This document shows positions 1 through 15,000 of a stretch of 64,000 bases of DNA, in pieces. The DNA comes from Chrysaora quinquecirrha. Its lineage: Eukaryota; Cnidaria; Scyphozoa; Semaeostomeae; Pelagiidae. A program made the translations under genes and the position numbers. The notes below the pieces were generated by a model. That model was not told where the DNA came from. It saw only the letters and a program-made list of their open reading frames with translations, and did no database searches. Each line of letters opens with the position of its first letter. Positions within the stretch are counted from its first letter, which is position 1. Location of the stretch: positions 95,456 through 159,455 of the forward strand of contig JACTAT010000321.1 in the NCBI GenBank assembly GCA_014526335.1, given 5' to 3'.

Positions 1-3000
1 GCTATAGCAAGAGCGAGTGCTTATGCTTGATGTTGTACATTAGGCTATAGCAAGAGCGAGTGCTTATGCTTGATGTTGTACATTAGGCTATAGCAAGAGC
101 GAGTGCTTATGCTTGATGTTGTACATTAGGCTATAGCAAGAGCGAGTGCTTATGCTTGATGTTGTACATTAGGCTATAGCAAGAGCGAGTGCTTATGCTT
201 GATGTTGTACATTAGGCTATAGCAAGAGCGAGTGCTTATGCTTGATGTTGTACATTAGGCTATAGCAAGAGCGAGTGCTTATGCTTGATGTTGTACATTA
301 GGCTATAGCAAGAGCGAGTGCTTATGCTTGATGTTGTACATTAGGCTATAGCAAGAGCGAGTGCTTATGCTTGATGTTGTACATTAGGCTATAGCAAGAG
401 CGAGTGCTTATGCTTGATGTTGTACATTAGGCTATAGCAAGAGCGAGTGCTTATGCTTGATGTTGTACATTAGGCTATAGCAAGAGCGAGTGCTTATGCT
501 TGATGTTGTACATTAGGCTATAGCAAGAGCGAGTGCTTACGCCTGATGTTGTACATTAGGCTATAGCAAGAGCGAGTGCTTATGCTTGATGTTGTACATT
601 AGGCTATAGCAAGAGCGCTATAAGCTTATGCTTGATGTTGTACATTAGGCTATAGCAAGAGCGAGTGCTTATGCTTGATGTGCTTATGCTTGATGTTGTA
701 CATTAGGCTATAGCAAGAGCGTGCTTATGCTTGATGTTGTACATTAGGCTATAGCAAGAGCGAGTGCTTATGCTTGATGTTGTACATTAGGCTATAGCAA
801 GAGCGAGTGCTTATGCTTGATGTTGTACATTAGGCTATAGCAAGAGCGAGTGCTTATGCTTGATGTTGTACATTAGGCTATAGCAAGAGCGAGTGCTTAT
901 GCTTGATGTTGTACATTAGGCTATAGCAAGAGCGAGTGCTTATGCTTGATGTTGTACATTAGGCTATAGCAAGAGCGAGTGCTTATGCTTGATGTTGTAC
1001 ATTAGGCTATAGCAAGAGCGAGTGCTTACGCCTGATGTTGTACATTAGGCTATAGCAAGAGCGAGTGCTTATGCTTGATGTTGTATATTAGGCTATAGCA
1101 AGGGCGAATGCTTAAGCTTGATGTTGTACATTAGGCTATAGCAAGAGTGAATGATTATGCTTGATGTTGTACATTAGGCTATAGCAAGAGCGAGTGCTTA
1201 CGCTTGATGTTGTATATTAGGTTATAGCAAGAGCGGGTGCTTATGCTTGATGTTGTACATTAGGCTATAGCAAGAGCGAGTGCTTATGCTTGATGTTGTA
1301 CATTAGGCTATAGCAAGAGCGAGTGCTTACGCTTGATGTTGTACATTAGGCTATAGCAAGAGCGAGTGCTTATGCTTGATGTTGTACATTATGCTATAGC
1401 AAGAGCGAGTGCTTATGCTTGATGTTGTACATTAGGCTATAGCAAGAGCGAAGTGCTTATGCTTGATGTTGTACATTAGGCTATAGCAAGAGCGAGTGCT
1501 TATGCTTGATGTTGTACATTAGGCTATAGCAAGAGCGAGTGCTTATGCTTGATGTTGTACATTAGGCTATAGCAAGAGCGAGTGCTTATGCTTGATGTTG
1601 TACATTAGGCTATAGCAAGAGCGAGTGCTTATGCTTGATGTTGTACATTAGGCTATAGCAAGAGCGAGTGCTTATGCTTGATGTTGTACATTAGGCTATA
1701 GCAAGAGCGAGTGCTTATGCTTGATGTTGTACATTAGGCTATAGCAAGAGCGAGTGCTTATGCTTGATGTTGTACATTAGGCTATAGCAAGAGCGAGTGC
1801 TTATGCTTGATGTTGTACATTAGGCTATAGCAAGAGCGAGTGCTTATGCTTGATGTTGTACATTAGGCTATAGCAAGAGCGAGTGCTTATGCTTGATGTT
1901 GTACATTAGGCTATAGCAAGAGCGAGTGCTTATGCTTGATGTTGTACATTAGGCTATAGCAAGAGCGAGTGCTTATGCTTGATGTTGTACATTAGGCTAT
2001 AGCAAGAGCGAGTGCTTATGCTTGATGTTGTACATTAGGCTATAGCAAGAGCGAGTGCTTATGCTTGATGTTGTACATTAGGCTATAGCAAGAGCGAGTG
2101 CTTACGCTTGATGTTGTACATTAGGCTATAGCAAGAGCGAGTGCTTATGCTTGATGTTGTACATTAGGCTATAGCAAGAGCGAGTGCTTATGCTTGATGT
2201 TGTACATTAGGCTATAGCAAGAGCGAGTGCTTACGCTTGATGTTGTACATTAGGCTATAGCAAGAGCGAGTGCTTATGCTTGATGTTGTACATTAGGCTA
2301 TAGCAAGAGCGAGTGCTTATGCTTGATGTTGTACATTAGGCTATAGCAAGAGCGAGTGCTTACGCTTGATGTTGTACATTAGGCTATAGCAAGAGCGAGT
2401 GCTTATGCTTGATGTTGTACATTAGGCTATAGTAAGCAAGTGTGCTTATCCTTGATGTTTTACATTGAGCTATAGGAGTTGCCAGTACTTATTCTTGATG
2501 TTGTACATTAGGCTATAGCAAGAGCGAGTGCTTATGCTTGATGTTGTACATTAGGCTATAGCAAGAGCGAGTGCTTATGCTTGATGTTGTACATTAGGCT
2601 ATAGCAAGAGCGAGTGCTTATGCTTGATGTTGTACATTAGGCTATAGCAAGAGCGAGTGCTTATGCTTGATGTTGTACATTAGGCTATAGCAAGAGCGAG
2701 TGCTTATGCTTGATGTTGTACATTAGGCTATAGCAAGAGCGAGTGCTTATGCTTGATGTTGTACATTAGGCTATAGCAAGAGCGAGTGCTTATGCTTGAT
2801 GTTGTACATTAGGCTATAGCAAGAGCGAGTGCTTATGCTTGATGTTGTACATTAGGCTATAGCAAGAGCGAGTGCTTATGCTTGATGTTGTACATTAGGC
2901 TATAGCAAGAGCGAGTGCTTATGCTTGATGTTGTACATTAGGCTATAGCAAGAGCGAGTGCTTATGCTTGATGTTGTACATTAGGCTATAGCAAGAGCGA

Positions 3001-6000
3001 GTGCTTATGCTTGATGTTGTACATTAGGCTATAGCAAGAGCGAGTGCTTATGCTTGATGTTGTACATTAGGCTATAGCAAGAGCGAGTGCTTATGCTTGA
3101 TGTTGTACATTAGGCTATAGCAAGAGCGAGTGCTTATGCTTGATGTTGTACATTAGGCTATAGCAAGAGCGAGTGCTTATGCTTGATGTTGTACATTAGG
3201 CTATAGCAAGAGCGAGTGCTTATGCTTGATGTTGTACATTAGGCTATAGCAAGAGCGAGTGCTTATGCTTGATGTTGTACATTAGGCTATAGCAAGAGCG
3301 AGTGCTTATGCTTGATGTTGTACATTAGGCTATAGCAAGAGCGAGTGCTTATGCTTGATGTTGTACATTAGGCTATAGCAAGAGCGAGTGCTTATGCTTG
3401 ATGTTGTACATTAGGCTATAGCAAGAGCGAGTGCTTATGCTTGATGTTGTACATTAGGCTATAGCAAGAGCGAGTGCTTATGCTTGATGTTGTACATTAG
3501 GCTATAGCAAGAGCGAGTGCTTATGCTTGATGTTGTACATTAGGCTATAGCAAGAGCGAGTGCTTATGCTTGATGTTGTACATTAGGCTATAGCAAGAGC
3601 GAGTGCTTATGCTTGATGTTGTACATTAGGCTATAGCAAGAGCGAGTGCTTATGCTTGATGTTGTACATTAGGCTATAGCAAGAGCGAGTGCTTATGCTT
3701 GATGTTGTACATTAGGCTATAGCAAGAGCGAGTGCTTATGCTTGATGTTGTACATTAGGCTATAGCAAGAGCGAGTGCTTATGCTTGATGTTGTACATTA
3801 GGCTATAGCAAGAGCGAGTGCTTATGCTTGATGTTGTACATTAGGCTATAGCAAGAGCGAGTGCTTACGCTTGATGTTGTACATTAGGCTATAGCAAGAG
3901 CGAGTGCTTATGCTTGATGTTGTACATTAGGCTATAGCAAGAGCGAGTGCTTATGCTTGATGTTGTACATTAGGCTATAGCAAGAGCGAGTGCTTACGCT
4001 TGATGTTGTACATTAGGCTATTGAGTGCTTGCTTGATGTTGTACATTAGGCTATAGCAAGAGCGAGTGCTTACGCCTGATGTTGTACATTAGGCTTAGCA
4101 AGAGCGAGTGCTTTGATGTTGTACATTAGGCTATAGTTGTACATTAGGCTATAGCAAGAGCGAGTGCTTACGCTTGATGTTGTACATTAGGCTATAGCAA
4201 GAGCGAGTGCTTATGCTTGATGTTGTACATTAGGCTATAGCAAGAGCGAGTGCTTATGCTTGATGTTGTACATTAGGCTATAGCAAGAGCGAGTGCTTAT
4301 GCTTGATGTTGTACATTAGGCTATAGCAAGAGCGAGTGCTTATGCTTGATGTTGTACATTAGGCTATAGCAAGAGCGAGTGCTTATGCTTGATGTTGTAC
4401 ATTAGGCTATAGCAAGAGCGAGTGCTTATGCTTGATGTTGTACATTAGGCTATAGCAAGAGCGAGTGCTTACGCTTGATGTTGTACATTAGGCTATAGCA
4501 AGAGCGAGTGCTTATGCTTGATGTTGTACATTAGGCTATAGTAAGCAAGTGTGCTTATCCTTGATGTTTTACATTGAGCTATAGGAGTTGCCAGTACTTA
4601 TTCTTGATGTTGTACATTAGGCTATAAGGCGAGTGCTTGAACTTGATGTTCTACATTAGGCTATAGCAAGAGCAAGTGCTTATGCTTGATGTTGTACATT
4701 AGGCTATAGCAAGAGCGAGTGCTTATGCATGATGTTGTACATTAGGCTATAGCAAGAGCGAGTGCTTACGCTTGATGTTGTACATTAGGCTATAGCAAGA
4801 GCGAGTGCTTATGCTTGATGTTGTACATTAGGCTATAGCAAGAGCGAGTGCTTACGCTTGATGTTCTACATTAGGCTATAGCAAGAGCGAGTGCTTATGC
4901 TTGATGTTGTACATTAGGCTATAGCAAGAGCGAGTGCTTACGCCTGATGTTGTATATTAGGCTATAGCAAGAGCGAGTGCTTACGCCTGATGTTGTACAT
5001 TAGGCTATAGCAAGAGCGAGTGCTTATGCTTGATGTTGTACATTACGCTATAGTAAGAGCGAGTGCTTATGCTTAATGTTGTACATTAGGCTATAGCAAG
5101 AGTGAATGATTATGCTTGATGTTGTACATTAGGCTATAGCAAGAGCAAGTGCTTAAGCCTGATGTTGGTCATTAGGCTATAGCAAGAGCGGGTGCTTATG
5201 CTTGATGTTGTACATTAGGTTATAGCAAGAGCGAGTGCTTATGCTAGATGTTGTACATTAGGCTATAGCAAGAGCGAGTGCTTATGCTTGATGTTGTACA
5301 TTAGGCTATAGCAAGAGCGAGTGCTTATGCTTGATGTTGTATATTAGGCTATAGCAAGAGCGAGTGCTTATGCTAGATGTTGTACATTAGGCTATAGCAA
5401 GAGCGAGTGCTTATGCTTGATGTTGTACATTAGGCTATAGCAAGAGCGAGTGCTTACGCTTGATGTTGTATATTAGGCTATAGCAAGAGCGAGTGCTTAT
5501 GCTAGATGTTGTACATTAGGCTATAGCAAGAGCGAGTGCTTATGCTAGATGTTGTACATTAGGCTATAGCAAGAACGAGTGCTTATGCTTGATGTTGTAC
5601 ATTAGGCTATAGCAAGAGCGAGTGCTTATGCTAGATGTTGCACATTAGGCTATAGCAAGAGCGAGTGCTTATGCTTGATGTTGTACATTAGGCTATAGCA
5701 AGAGCGAGTACTTACGCCTGATGTTATACATTAGGCTATAGCAAGGGCGAGTGCTTACGATTGATGTTGTATATTAGGCTATAGCAAGAGCGAGTGCTTA
5801 TGCTTGATGTTGCACATTAGGCTATAGCAAGAGCGAGTGCTTATGCTTGATGTTGCACATTAGGCTATAGCAAGAGCGAGTGCTTACGCTTGATGTTGTA
5901 TATTAGGCTATAGCAAGAGCGAGTGCTTATGCTAGATGTTGTACATTAGGCTATAGCAAGAGCGAGTGCTTATGCTTGATGTTGTACATTAGGCTATAGC

Positions 6001-9000
6001 AAGAGCGAGTGCTTACGCCTGATGTTGTACATTAGGCTATAGCAAGAGCGAGTGCTTATGCTTGATGTTGTACATTAGGCTATAGCAAGAGCGAGTGCTT
6101 ACGCCTGATGTTGTACATTATGCTATAGCAAGAGAGAGTGCTTATGCTTGATGTTGTACATTAGGCTATAGCAAGAGCGAGTGCTTACGCCTGATGTTGT
6201 ACATTAGGCTATAGCAAGGGCGAGTGCTTACGCTTGATGTTGTATATTAGGCTATAGCAAGAGTGAGTGCTGATGCTAGATGTTGTACATTAGGCTATAG
6301 CAAGAGCGAGTGCTTACGCCTGATGTTGTACATTAGGCTATAGCAAGGGCGAGTGCTTACGCCTGATGTTGTACATTACGCTATAGCAAAAGCGAGTGCT
6401 TACGCCTGATGTTGTACATTAGGCTATAGCAAGAGCGAGTGCTTGTACTTGATGTTGTACATTAGGCTATAGCAAGAGCGAGTGCTTACGCTTGATGTTG
6501 TATATTAGGCTATAGCAAGAGTGAGTGCTGATGCTAGATGTTGTACATTAGGCTATAGCAAGAGCGAGTGCTTATGCTTGATGTTGTACATTAGGCTATA
6601 GCAAGGGCGAGTGCTTCCACTTGATGTTGTACATTAGGCTATAGCAAGGGCGAGTGCTTACGCTTGATGTTGTATATTAGGCTATAGCAAGAGTGAGTGC
6701 TGATGCTAGATATTGTACATTAGGCTATAGCAAGAGCGAGTGCTTATGCTTGATGTTGTACATTAGGCTATAGCAAGGGCGAGTGCTTGTACTTGATGTT
6801 GTACATTAGGCTATAGCAAGAGCGAGTGCTTGTACTTGATGTTGTACATTAGGCTATAGCAAGAGCGAGTGCTTATGCTTGATGTTGTACATTAGGCTAT
6901 AGCAAGGGCGAGTGCTTACGCTTGATGTTGTACATTAGGCTATAGCAAGAGCGAGTGCTTATGCTAGATGTTGCACATTAGGCTATAGCAAGAGCGAGTG
7001 CTTGTACTTGATGTTGTACATTAGGCTATAGCAAGAGCGAGTGCTTATGCTTGATGTTGTACATTAGGCTATAGCAAGGGCGAGTGCTTACGCTTGATGT
7101 TGTACATTAGGCTATAGCAAGAGGGAGTGCTTATGCTAGATGTTGCACATTAGGCTATAGCAAGAGCGAGTGCTTATGCTTGATGTTGTACATTAGGCTA
7201 TAGCAAGAGCGAGTGCTTACGCTTGATGTTGTACATTAGGCTATAGCAAGAGCGAGTGCTTACGCTTGATGTTGTACATTAGGCTATAGCAAGAGTGAGT
7301 GCTGATGCTTGATGTTGTACATTAGGCTATAGCAAGAGCGAGTGCTTACGCTTGATGTTGTACATTAGGCTATAGCAAGAGCGAGTGCTTATGCTTGATG
7401 TTGTACATTAGGCTATAGCAAGAGCGAGTGCTTATGCTTGATGTTGTATATTAGGCTATAGCAAGAGCGAGTGCTTATGCTTGATGTTGTACATTAGGCT
7501 ATAGCAAGAGCGAGTGCTTATGCTTGATGTTGTATATTAGGCTATAGCAAGAGCGAGTGCTTATGCTTGATGTTGTACATTAGGCTATAGCAAGAGCGAG
7601 TGCTTACGCTTGATGTTGTACATTAGGCTATAGCAAGAGCGAGTGCTTATGCTTGATGTTGTACATTAGGCTATAGCAAGAGCGAGTGCTTATGCTTGAT
7701 GTTGTACATTAGGCTATAGCAAGAGCAAGTGCTTATGCTAGATGTTGTTCATTAGGCTATAGCAAGAGCGAGTGCTTATGCTTGATGTTGTACATTAGGC
7801 TATAGCAAGAGCGAGTGCTTATGCTTGATGTTGTACATTAGGCTATAGCAAGAGCGAGTGCTTACGCTTGATGTTGTATATTAGGCTATAGCAAGAGCGA
7901 GTGCTTATGCTAGATGTTGTACATTAGGCTATAGCAAGAGCGAGTGCTTATGCTAGATGTTGTACATTAGGCTATAGCAAGAGCGAGTGCTTACGCTTGA
8001 TGTTGTATATTAGGCTATAGCAAGAGCGAGTGCTTATGCTTGATGTTGTACATTAGGCTATAGCAAGAGCGAGTGCTTATGCTTGATGTTGTATATTAGG
8101 CTATAGCAAGAGTGAGTGCTGATGCTAGATGTTGTACATTAGGCTATAGCAAGAGCGAGTGCTTATGCTTGATCTTCTACATTAGGCTATAGCAAGAGCG
8201 AGTGCTTGTACTCAATGTTGTTCATTAGGCTATAGCAAGAGCGAGTGCTTATACTTGATGTTGTACATTAGGCTATAGCAAGAGCGAGTGCTTATTTTTG
8301 ATGTTGTACATTAAGCTATAGCAAGAGCGAGTGCTTACACTTGATGTTGTACATTAGGCTATAGCAAGAGCGAGTGATTATGCTTGATGTTCTACATTAG
8401 GCTATAGCAAGAGCGAGTGCTTATGCTTGATGTTGTACATTAGGCTATAGCAAGAGCGAGTGCTTACGCTTGATGTTGAACATTAGGCTATAGCAAGAGC
8501 GAGTGCTTATGCTTGATGTTTTACATTAGGCGATAGCAAGAGCGAGTGCTTATGCTTGATGTTGTGCAATAGGCTATAGCAAGAGCGAGTGCTTATGCTT
8601 GATGTTCTACATTAAGCTATAGCAAGAGCGAGTGCTTACGCTTGATGTTGCATATTAGGCTATAGCAAGAGCGAGTGCTTACGCTTGATGTTGTACATTA
8701 GGCTATAGCAAGAGCGAATGCTTATGCTTGATGTTCTACATTAGGCTATAGCAAGAGCGAGTGCTTAAGCCTGATGTTGTTCATTAGGCTATAGAGCGAG
8801 TGCTTGTACTTGATGTTGTTCATTAGGCTATAGCAAGAGAGAGTGCTTATGCTTGATGTTCTACATTAGGCTATAGCAAGAGCAAGTGCTTACGCTTGAT
8901 GTTGTACATTAGGCTATAGCAAGAGCGAGTGCTTATGCTTGATGTTCTACATTAGGATATAGCAAGAGCGAGTGCTTGTACTCAATGTTGTTCATTAGGC

Positions 9001-12000
9001 TATAGCAAGAGCGAGTGCTTACGGCTGATGTTGTTCATTAGGCTATAGAGCGAGTGCTTGTACGTGATGTTGTTCATTAGGCTATAGCAAGAGCGAGTGC
9101 TTATGCTTGATGTTGTACATTAGGCTATAGCAAGAGCGAGTGTTTACGGCTGATGTTGTTCATTAGGCTATAGAGCGAGTGCTTGTACTTGATGTTGTTC
9201 ATTAGGCTATAGCAAGAGCGAGTGCTTATGCTTGATGTTGTACATTAGGCTATAGCAAGGGCGAGTGCTTACGCTTGATGTTGTACATTAGGCTATAGCA
9301 AGAGGGAGTGCTTATGCTAGATGTTGCACATTAGGCTATAGCAAGAGCGAGTGCTTGTACTTGATGTTGTACATTAGGCTATAGCAAGAGCGAGTGCTTA
9401 TGCTTGATGTTGTACATTAGGCTATAGCAAGAGCGAGTGCTTATGCTAGATGTTGCACATTAGACTATAGCAAGAGCGAGTGCTTATGCTTGATGTTGTA
9501 CATTAGGCTATAGCAAGAGCGAGTGCTTACGCCTGATGTTGTACATTAGGCTATAGCAAGGGCGAGTGCTTACGCTTGATGTTGTATATTAGGCTATAGC
9601 AAGAGTGAGTGCTGATGCTAGATGTTGTACATTAGGCTATAGCAAGAGCGAGTGCTTACGCCTGATGTTGTACATTAGGCTATAGCAAGGGCGAGTGCTT
9701 ACGCTTGATGTTGTACATTAGGCTATAGCAAGAGCGAGTGCTTATGCTAGATGTTGTATATTAGGCTATAGCAAGAGCGAGTGCTTATGCTTGATGTTGT
9801 ATATTAAGCTATAGCAAGAGCGAGTGCTTATGCTAGATGTTGTACATTAGGCTATAGCAAGAGCGAGTGCTTATGCTAGATGTTGTACATTAGGCTATAG
9901 CAAGAGCGAGTGCTTATGCTTGATGTTGTACATTAGGCTATAGCAAGAGCGAGTGCTTACGTTTGATGTTGTATATTAGGCTATAGCAAGAGCGAGTGCT
10001 TATGCTAGATGTTGTACATTACGCTATAGCAAGAACGAGTGCTTATGCTTGATGTTGCACATTAGGCTATAGCAAGAGCAAGTGCTTATGCTAGATGTTG
10101 TACATTAGGCTATAGCAAGAGCGAGTGCTTATGCTAGATGTTGTACATTAGGCTATAGCAAGAGCGAGAGCTTATGCTTGATGTTGTACATTAGGCAATA
10201 GCAAGAGCGAGTGCTTACGCTTGATGTTGTATATTAGGCTATAGCAAGAGCGAGTGCTTATGCTAGATGTTGTACATTAGGCTATAGCAAGAGCGAGTGC
10301 TTATGCTAGATGTTGTACATTAGGCTATAGCAAGAGCGAGTGCTTACGCTTGATGTTGTATATTAGGCTATAGCAAGAGCGAGTGCTTATGCTAGATGTT
10401 GTACATTAGGCTATAGCAAGAGCGAGTGCTTATGCTTGATGTTGTATATTAGGCTATAGCAAGAGTGAGTGCTGATGCTAGATGTTGTACATTAGGCTAT
10501 AGCAAGAGCGAGTGCTTATGCTTGATCTTCTACATTAGGCTATAGCAAGAGCGAGTGCTTGTACTCAATGTTGTTCATTAGGCTATAGCAAGAGCGAGTG
10601 CTTATACTTGATGTTGTACATTAGGCTATAGCAAGAGCGAGTGCTTATTTTTGATGTTGTACATTAAGCTATAGCAAGAGCGAGTGCTTACACTTGATGT
10701 TGTACATTAGGCTATAGCAAGAGCGAGTGATTATGCTTGATGTTCTACATTAGGCTATAGCAAGAGCGAGTGCTTATGCTTGATGTTGTACATTAGGCTA
10801 TAGCAAGATCGAGTGCTTACGCTTGATGTTGAACATTAGGCTATGGCAAGAGCGAGTGCTTATGCTTGATGTTTTACATTAGGCGATAGCAAGAGCAAGT
10901 GCTTATGCTTGATGTTGTGCAATAGGCTTTAGCAAGAGCGAGTGCTTATGCTTGATGTTCTACATTAAGCTGTAGCAAGAGCGAGTGCTTACGCTTGATG
11001 TTGCATATTAGGCTATAGCAAGAGCGAGTGCTTACGCTTGATGTTGTACATTAGGCTATAGCAAGAGGGAATGCTTATGCTTGATGTTCTACATTAGGCT
11101 ATAGCAAGAGCGAGTGCTTAAGCCTGATGTTGTTCATTAGGCTATAGAGCGAGTGCTTGTACTTGATGTTGTTCATTAGGCTATAGCAAGAGAGAGTGCT
11201 TATGCTTGATGTTCTACATTAGGCTATAGCAAGAGCAAGTGCTTACGCTTGATGTTGTACATTAGGCTATAGCAAGAGCGACTGCTTATGCTTGATGTTC
11301 TACATTAGGATATAGCAAGAGCGAGTGCTTGTACTCAATGTTGTTCATTAGGCTATAGCAAGAGCGAGTGCTTACGGCTGATGTTGTCCATTAGGCTATA
11401 GAGCGAGTGCTTGTACTTGATGTTGTTCATTAGGCTATAGCAAGAGCGAGTGCTTATGCTTGATGTTGTACATTAGGCTATAGCAAGAGCGAGTGTTTAC
11501 GGCTGATGTTGTTCATTAGGCTATAGAGCGAGTGCTTGTACTTGATGTTGTTCATTAGGCTATAGCAAGAGCGAGTGCTTACGGCTGATGTTGTTCATTA
11601 GGCTATAGAGCGAGTGCTTGTACTTGATGTTGTTCTTTAGGCTATAGCAAGAGCGAGTGCTTATGCTTGATGTTGTACATTAGGCTATAGCAAGAGCGAG
11701 TGCTTACGCTTGATGTTGAACATTAGGCTATAGCAAGAGCGAGTGCTTATGCTTGATGTTTTACATTAGGCGATAGCAAGAGCGAGTGCTTATGCTTGAT
11801 GTTGTGCAATAGGCTATAGCAAGAGCGAGTGCTTATGCTTGATGTTCTACATTAAGCTATAGCAAGAGCGAGTGCTTACGCTTGATGTTGCATATTAGGC
11901 TATAGCAAGAGCGAGTGCTTACGCTTGATGTTGTACATTAGGCTATAGCAAGAGCGAATGCTTATGCTTGATGTTCTACATTAGGCTATAGCAAGAGCGA

Positions 12001-15000
12001 GTGCTTAAGCCTGATCTTGTTCATTAGGCTATAGAGCGAGTGCTTGTACTTGATGTTGTTCATTAGGCTATAGCAAGAGCGAGTGCTTATGCTTGATGTT
12101 CTACATTAGGCTATAGCAAGAGCGAGTGCTTACGCTTGATGTTGTACATTAGGCTATAGCAAGAGCGAGTGCTTATGCTTGATGTTCTACATTAGGATAT
12201 AGCAAGAGCGAGTGCTTGTACTCAATGTTGTTCATTAGGCTATAGCAAGAGCGAGTGCTTACGCTTGATGTTGTACATTAGGCTATAGCAAGAGCGAGTG
12301 CTTATGCTTGATGTTGTACATTAGGCTATAGCAAGAGCGAGTGCTTACGCTTGATGTTGTATATTAGGCTATAGCAAGAGCGAGTGCTTACGCTTGATGT
12401 TGTATATTAGGCTATAGCAAGAGCGAGTGCTTATGCTAGATGTTGTATATTAGGCTATAGCAAGAGCGAGTGCTTATGCTTGATGTTGTACATTAGGCTA
12501 TAGCAAAAGCGAGTGCTTACGCTTGATGTTGTATATAAGGCTATAGCAAGAGCGAGTGCTTATGCTAGATGTTGTATATTAGGCTATAGCAAGAGCGAGT
12601 GCTTATGCTAGATGTTGTATATTAGGCTATAGCAAGAGCGAGTGCTTATGCTTGGTGTTGCACATTAGGCTATAGCAAGAGCGAGTGCTTACGCTTGATG
12701 TTGTATATTAGGCTATAGCAAGAGCGAGTGCTTATGCTAGATGTTGTATATTAGGCTATAGCAAGAGCGAGTGCTTACGCTTGATGTTGTACATTAGGCT
12801 ATAGCAAGAGCGAGTGCTTATGCTAGATGTTGTATATTAGGCTATAGCAAGAGCGAGTGCTTCCGCTTGATGTTGTATATTAGGCTATAGCAAGAGCGAG
12901 TGCTTATGCTAGATGTTGTATATTAGGCTATAGCAAGAGCGAGTGCTTATGCTTGATGTTGTACATTAGGCTATAGCAAAAGCGAGTGCTTATGCCTGAT
13001 GTTGTACATTAGGCTATAGCAAAAGCGAGTGCTTACGCCTGATGTTGTACATTAGGCTATAGCAAGAGCGAGTGCTTATGCTTGATGTTGTACATTAGGC
13101 TATAGCAAGAGCGAGTGCTTATGCTTGATGTTGTACATTACGCTATAGCAAAAGCGAGTGCTTACGCCTGATGTTGTACATTAGGCTATAGCAAGAGCGA
13201 GTGCTTATGCTTGATGTTCTACATTAGGCTATAGCAAGAGCGAGTGCTTACGCTTGATGTTCTATATTAGGCTATAGCAAGAGGGAGTGCTTATGATTGA
13301 TGTTGTACATTAGGCTATAGCAAGAGCGAGTGCTTACACTTGATGTTGTACATTAGGCTATAGCAAGAGCGAGTGCTTACGCTTGATGTTGTACATTAGG
13401 CTATAGCAAGAGCGAGTGCTTATGCTTGATGTTGTACATTAGGCTATAGCAAGAGCAAGTACTTACGCCTGATGTTGTACATTAGGCTATAGCAAGAGCG
13501 AGTGCTTGTACTCAATGTTGTTCATTAGGCTATAGCAAGAGCGAGTGCTTACGCTTGATGTTGTACATTAGGCTATAGCAAGAGCGAGTGCTTATGCTTG
13601 ATGTTGTACATTAGGCTATAGCAAGAGCGAGTGCTTACGCTTGATGTTGCATATTAGGCTATAGCAAGAGCGAGTGCTTACGCTTGATGTTGTTTATTAG
13701 GCTATAGCAAAAGCGAGTGCTTATGCTTGATGTTGTACATTACGCTATAGCAAAAGCGAGTGCTTACGCCTGATGTTGTACATTAGGCTATATCAAGAGC
13801 GAGTGCTTATGCTTGATGTTGTTCAATAGGCTATAGAGCTAGTGCTTGTACTTGATGTTGTATATTAGGCTATAGCAAGAGCGAGTGCTTATGCTTGATG
13901 TTGTACATTAGGCTATAGCAAGAGCGAGTGCTTATGCTTGATGTTGCACATTAGGCTATAGCAAGAGCGAGTGCTTATGCTTGATGTTGTACATTAGGCT
14001 ATAGCAAGAGCGAGTGCTTATGCCTGATGTTGTACATTAGGCTATAGCAAGGGCGAGTGCTTACGCCTGATGTTGTACATTAGGCTATAGCAAGAGCGAG
14101 TGCTTATGCTTGATGTTGTACATTAAGCTATAGCAAGAGCGAGTGCTTATGCTTGATGTTGTACATTAGGCTATAGCAAGAGCGAGTGCTTACGGCTGAT
14201 GCTGTTCATTAGGCTATAGAGCAAGTGCTTGTACTTGATGTTGTTCATTAGGCTATAGCAAGAGTGAGTGCTTATGCTTGATGTTGTACATTAGGCTATA
14301 GCAAGAGCGAGTGCTTACGGCTGATGTTGTTCATTAGGCTATAGAGCGAGTGCTTGTACTTGATGTTGTTCATTAGGCTATAGCAAGAGCGAGTGCTTAC
14401 GGCTGATGTTGTTCATTAGGCTATAGAGCGAGTGCTTGTACTTGATGTTGTTCATTAGGCTATAGCAAGAGCGAGTGCTTATGCTTGATGTTGTACATTA
14501 GGCTATAGCAAGAGCGAGTGCTTACGGCTGATGTTGTTCATTAGGCTAGAGAGCGAGTGCTTGTACTTGATGTTGTTCATTAGGCTATAGCAAGAGTGAG
14601 TGCTTACGGCTGATGTTGTTCATTAGGCTATAGAGCTAGTGCTTGTACTTGATGTTGCTCATTAGGCTATAGCAAGAGCGAGTGCTTATGCTTGATGTTG
14701 TACATTAGGCTATAGCAAGAGCGAGTGCTTACGGCTGATGTTGTTCATTAGGCTATAGAGCGAGTGCTTGTACTTGATGTTGTTCATTAGGCTATAGCAA
14801 GAGCGAGTGCTTATGCTTGATGTTGTACATTAGGCTATAGCAAGAGCGAGTGCTTACGGCTGATGTTGTTCATTAGGCTATAGAGCGAGTGCTTGTACTT
14901 GATGTTGTACATTAGGCTATAGCAAGAGCGAGTGCTTAAGCCTGATGTTGTTCATTAGGCTATAGAGCGAGTGCTTGTACTTGATGTTGTTCATTAGGCT

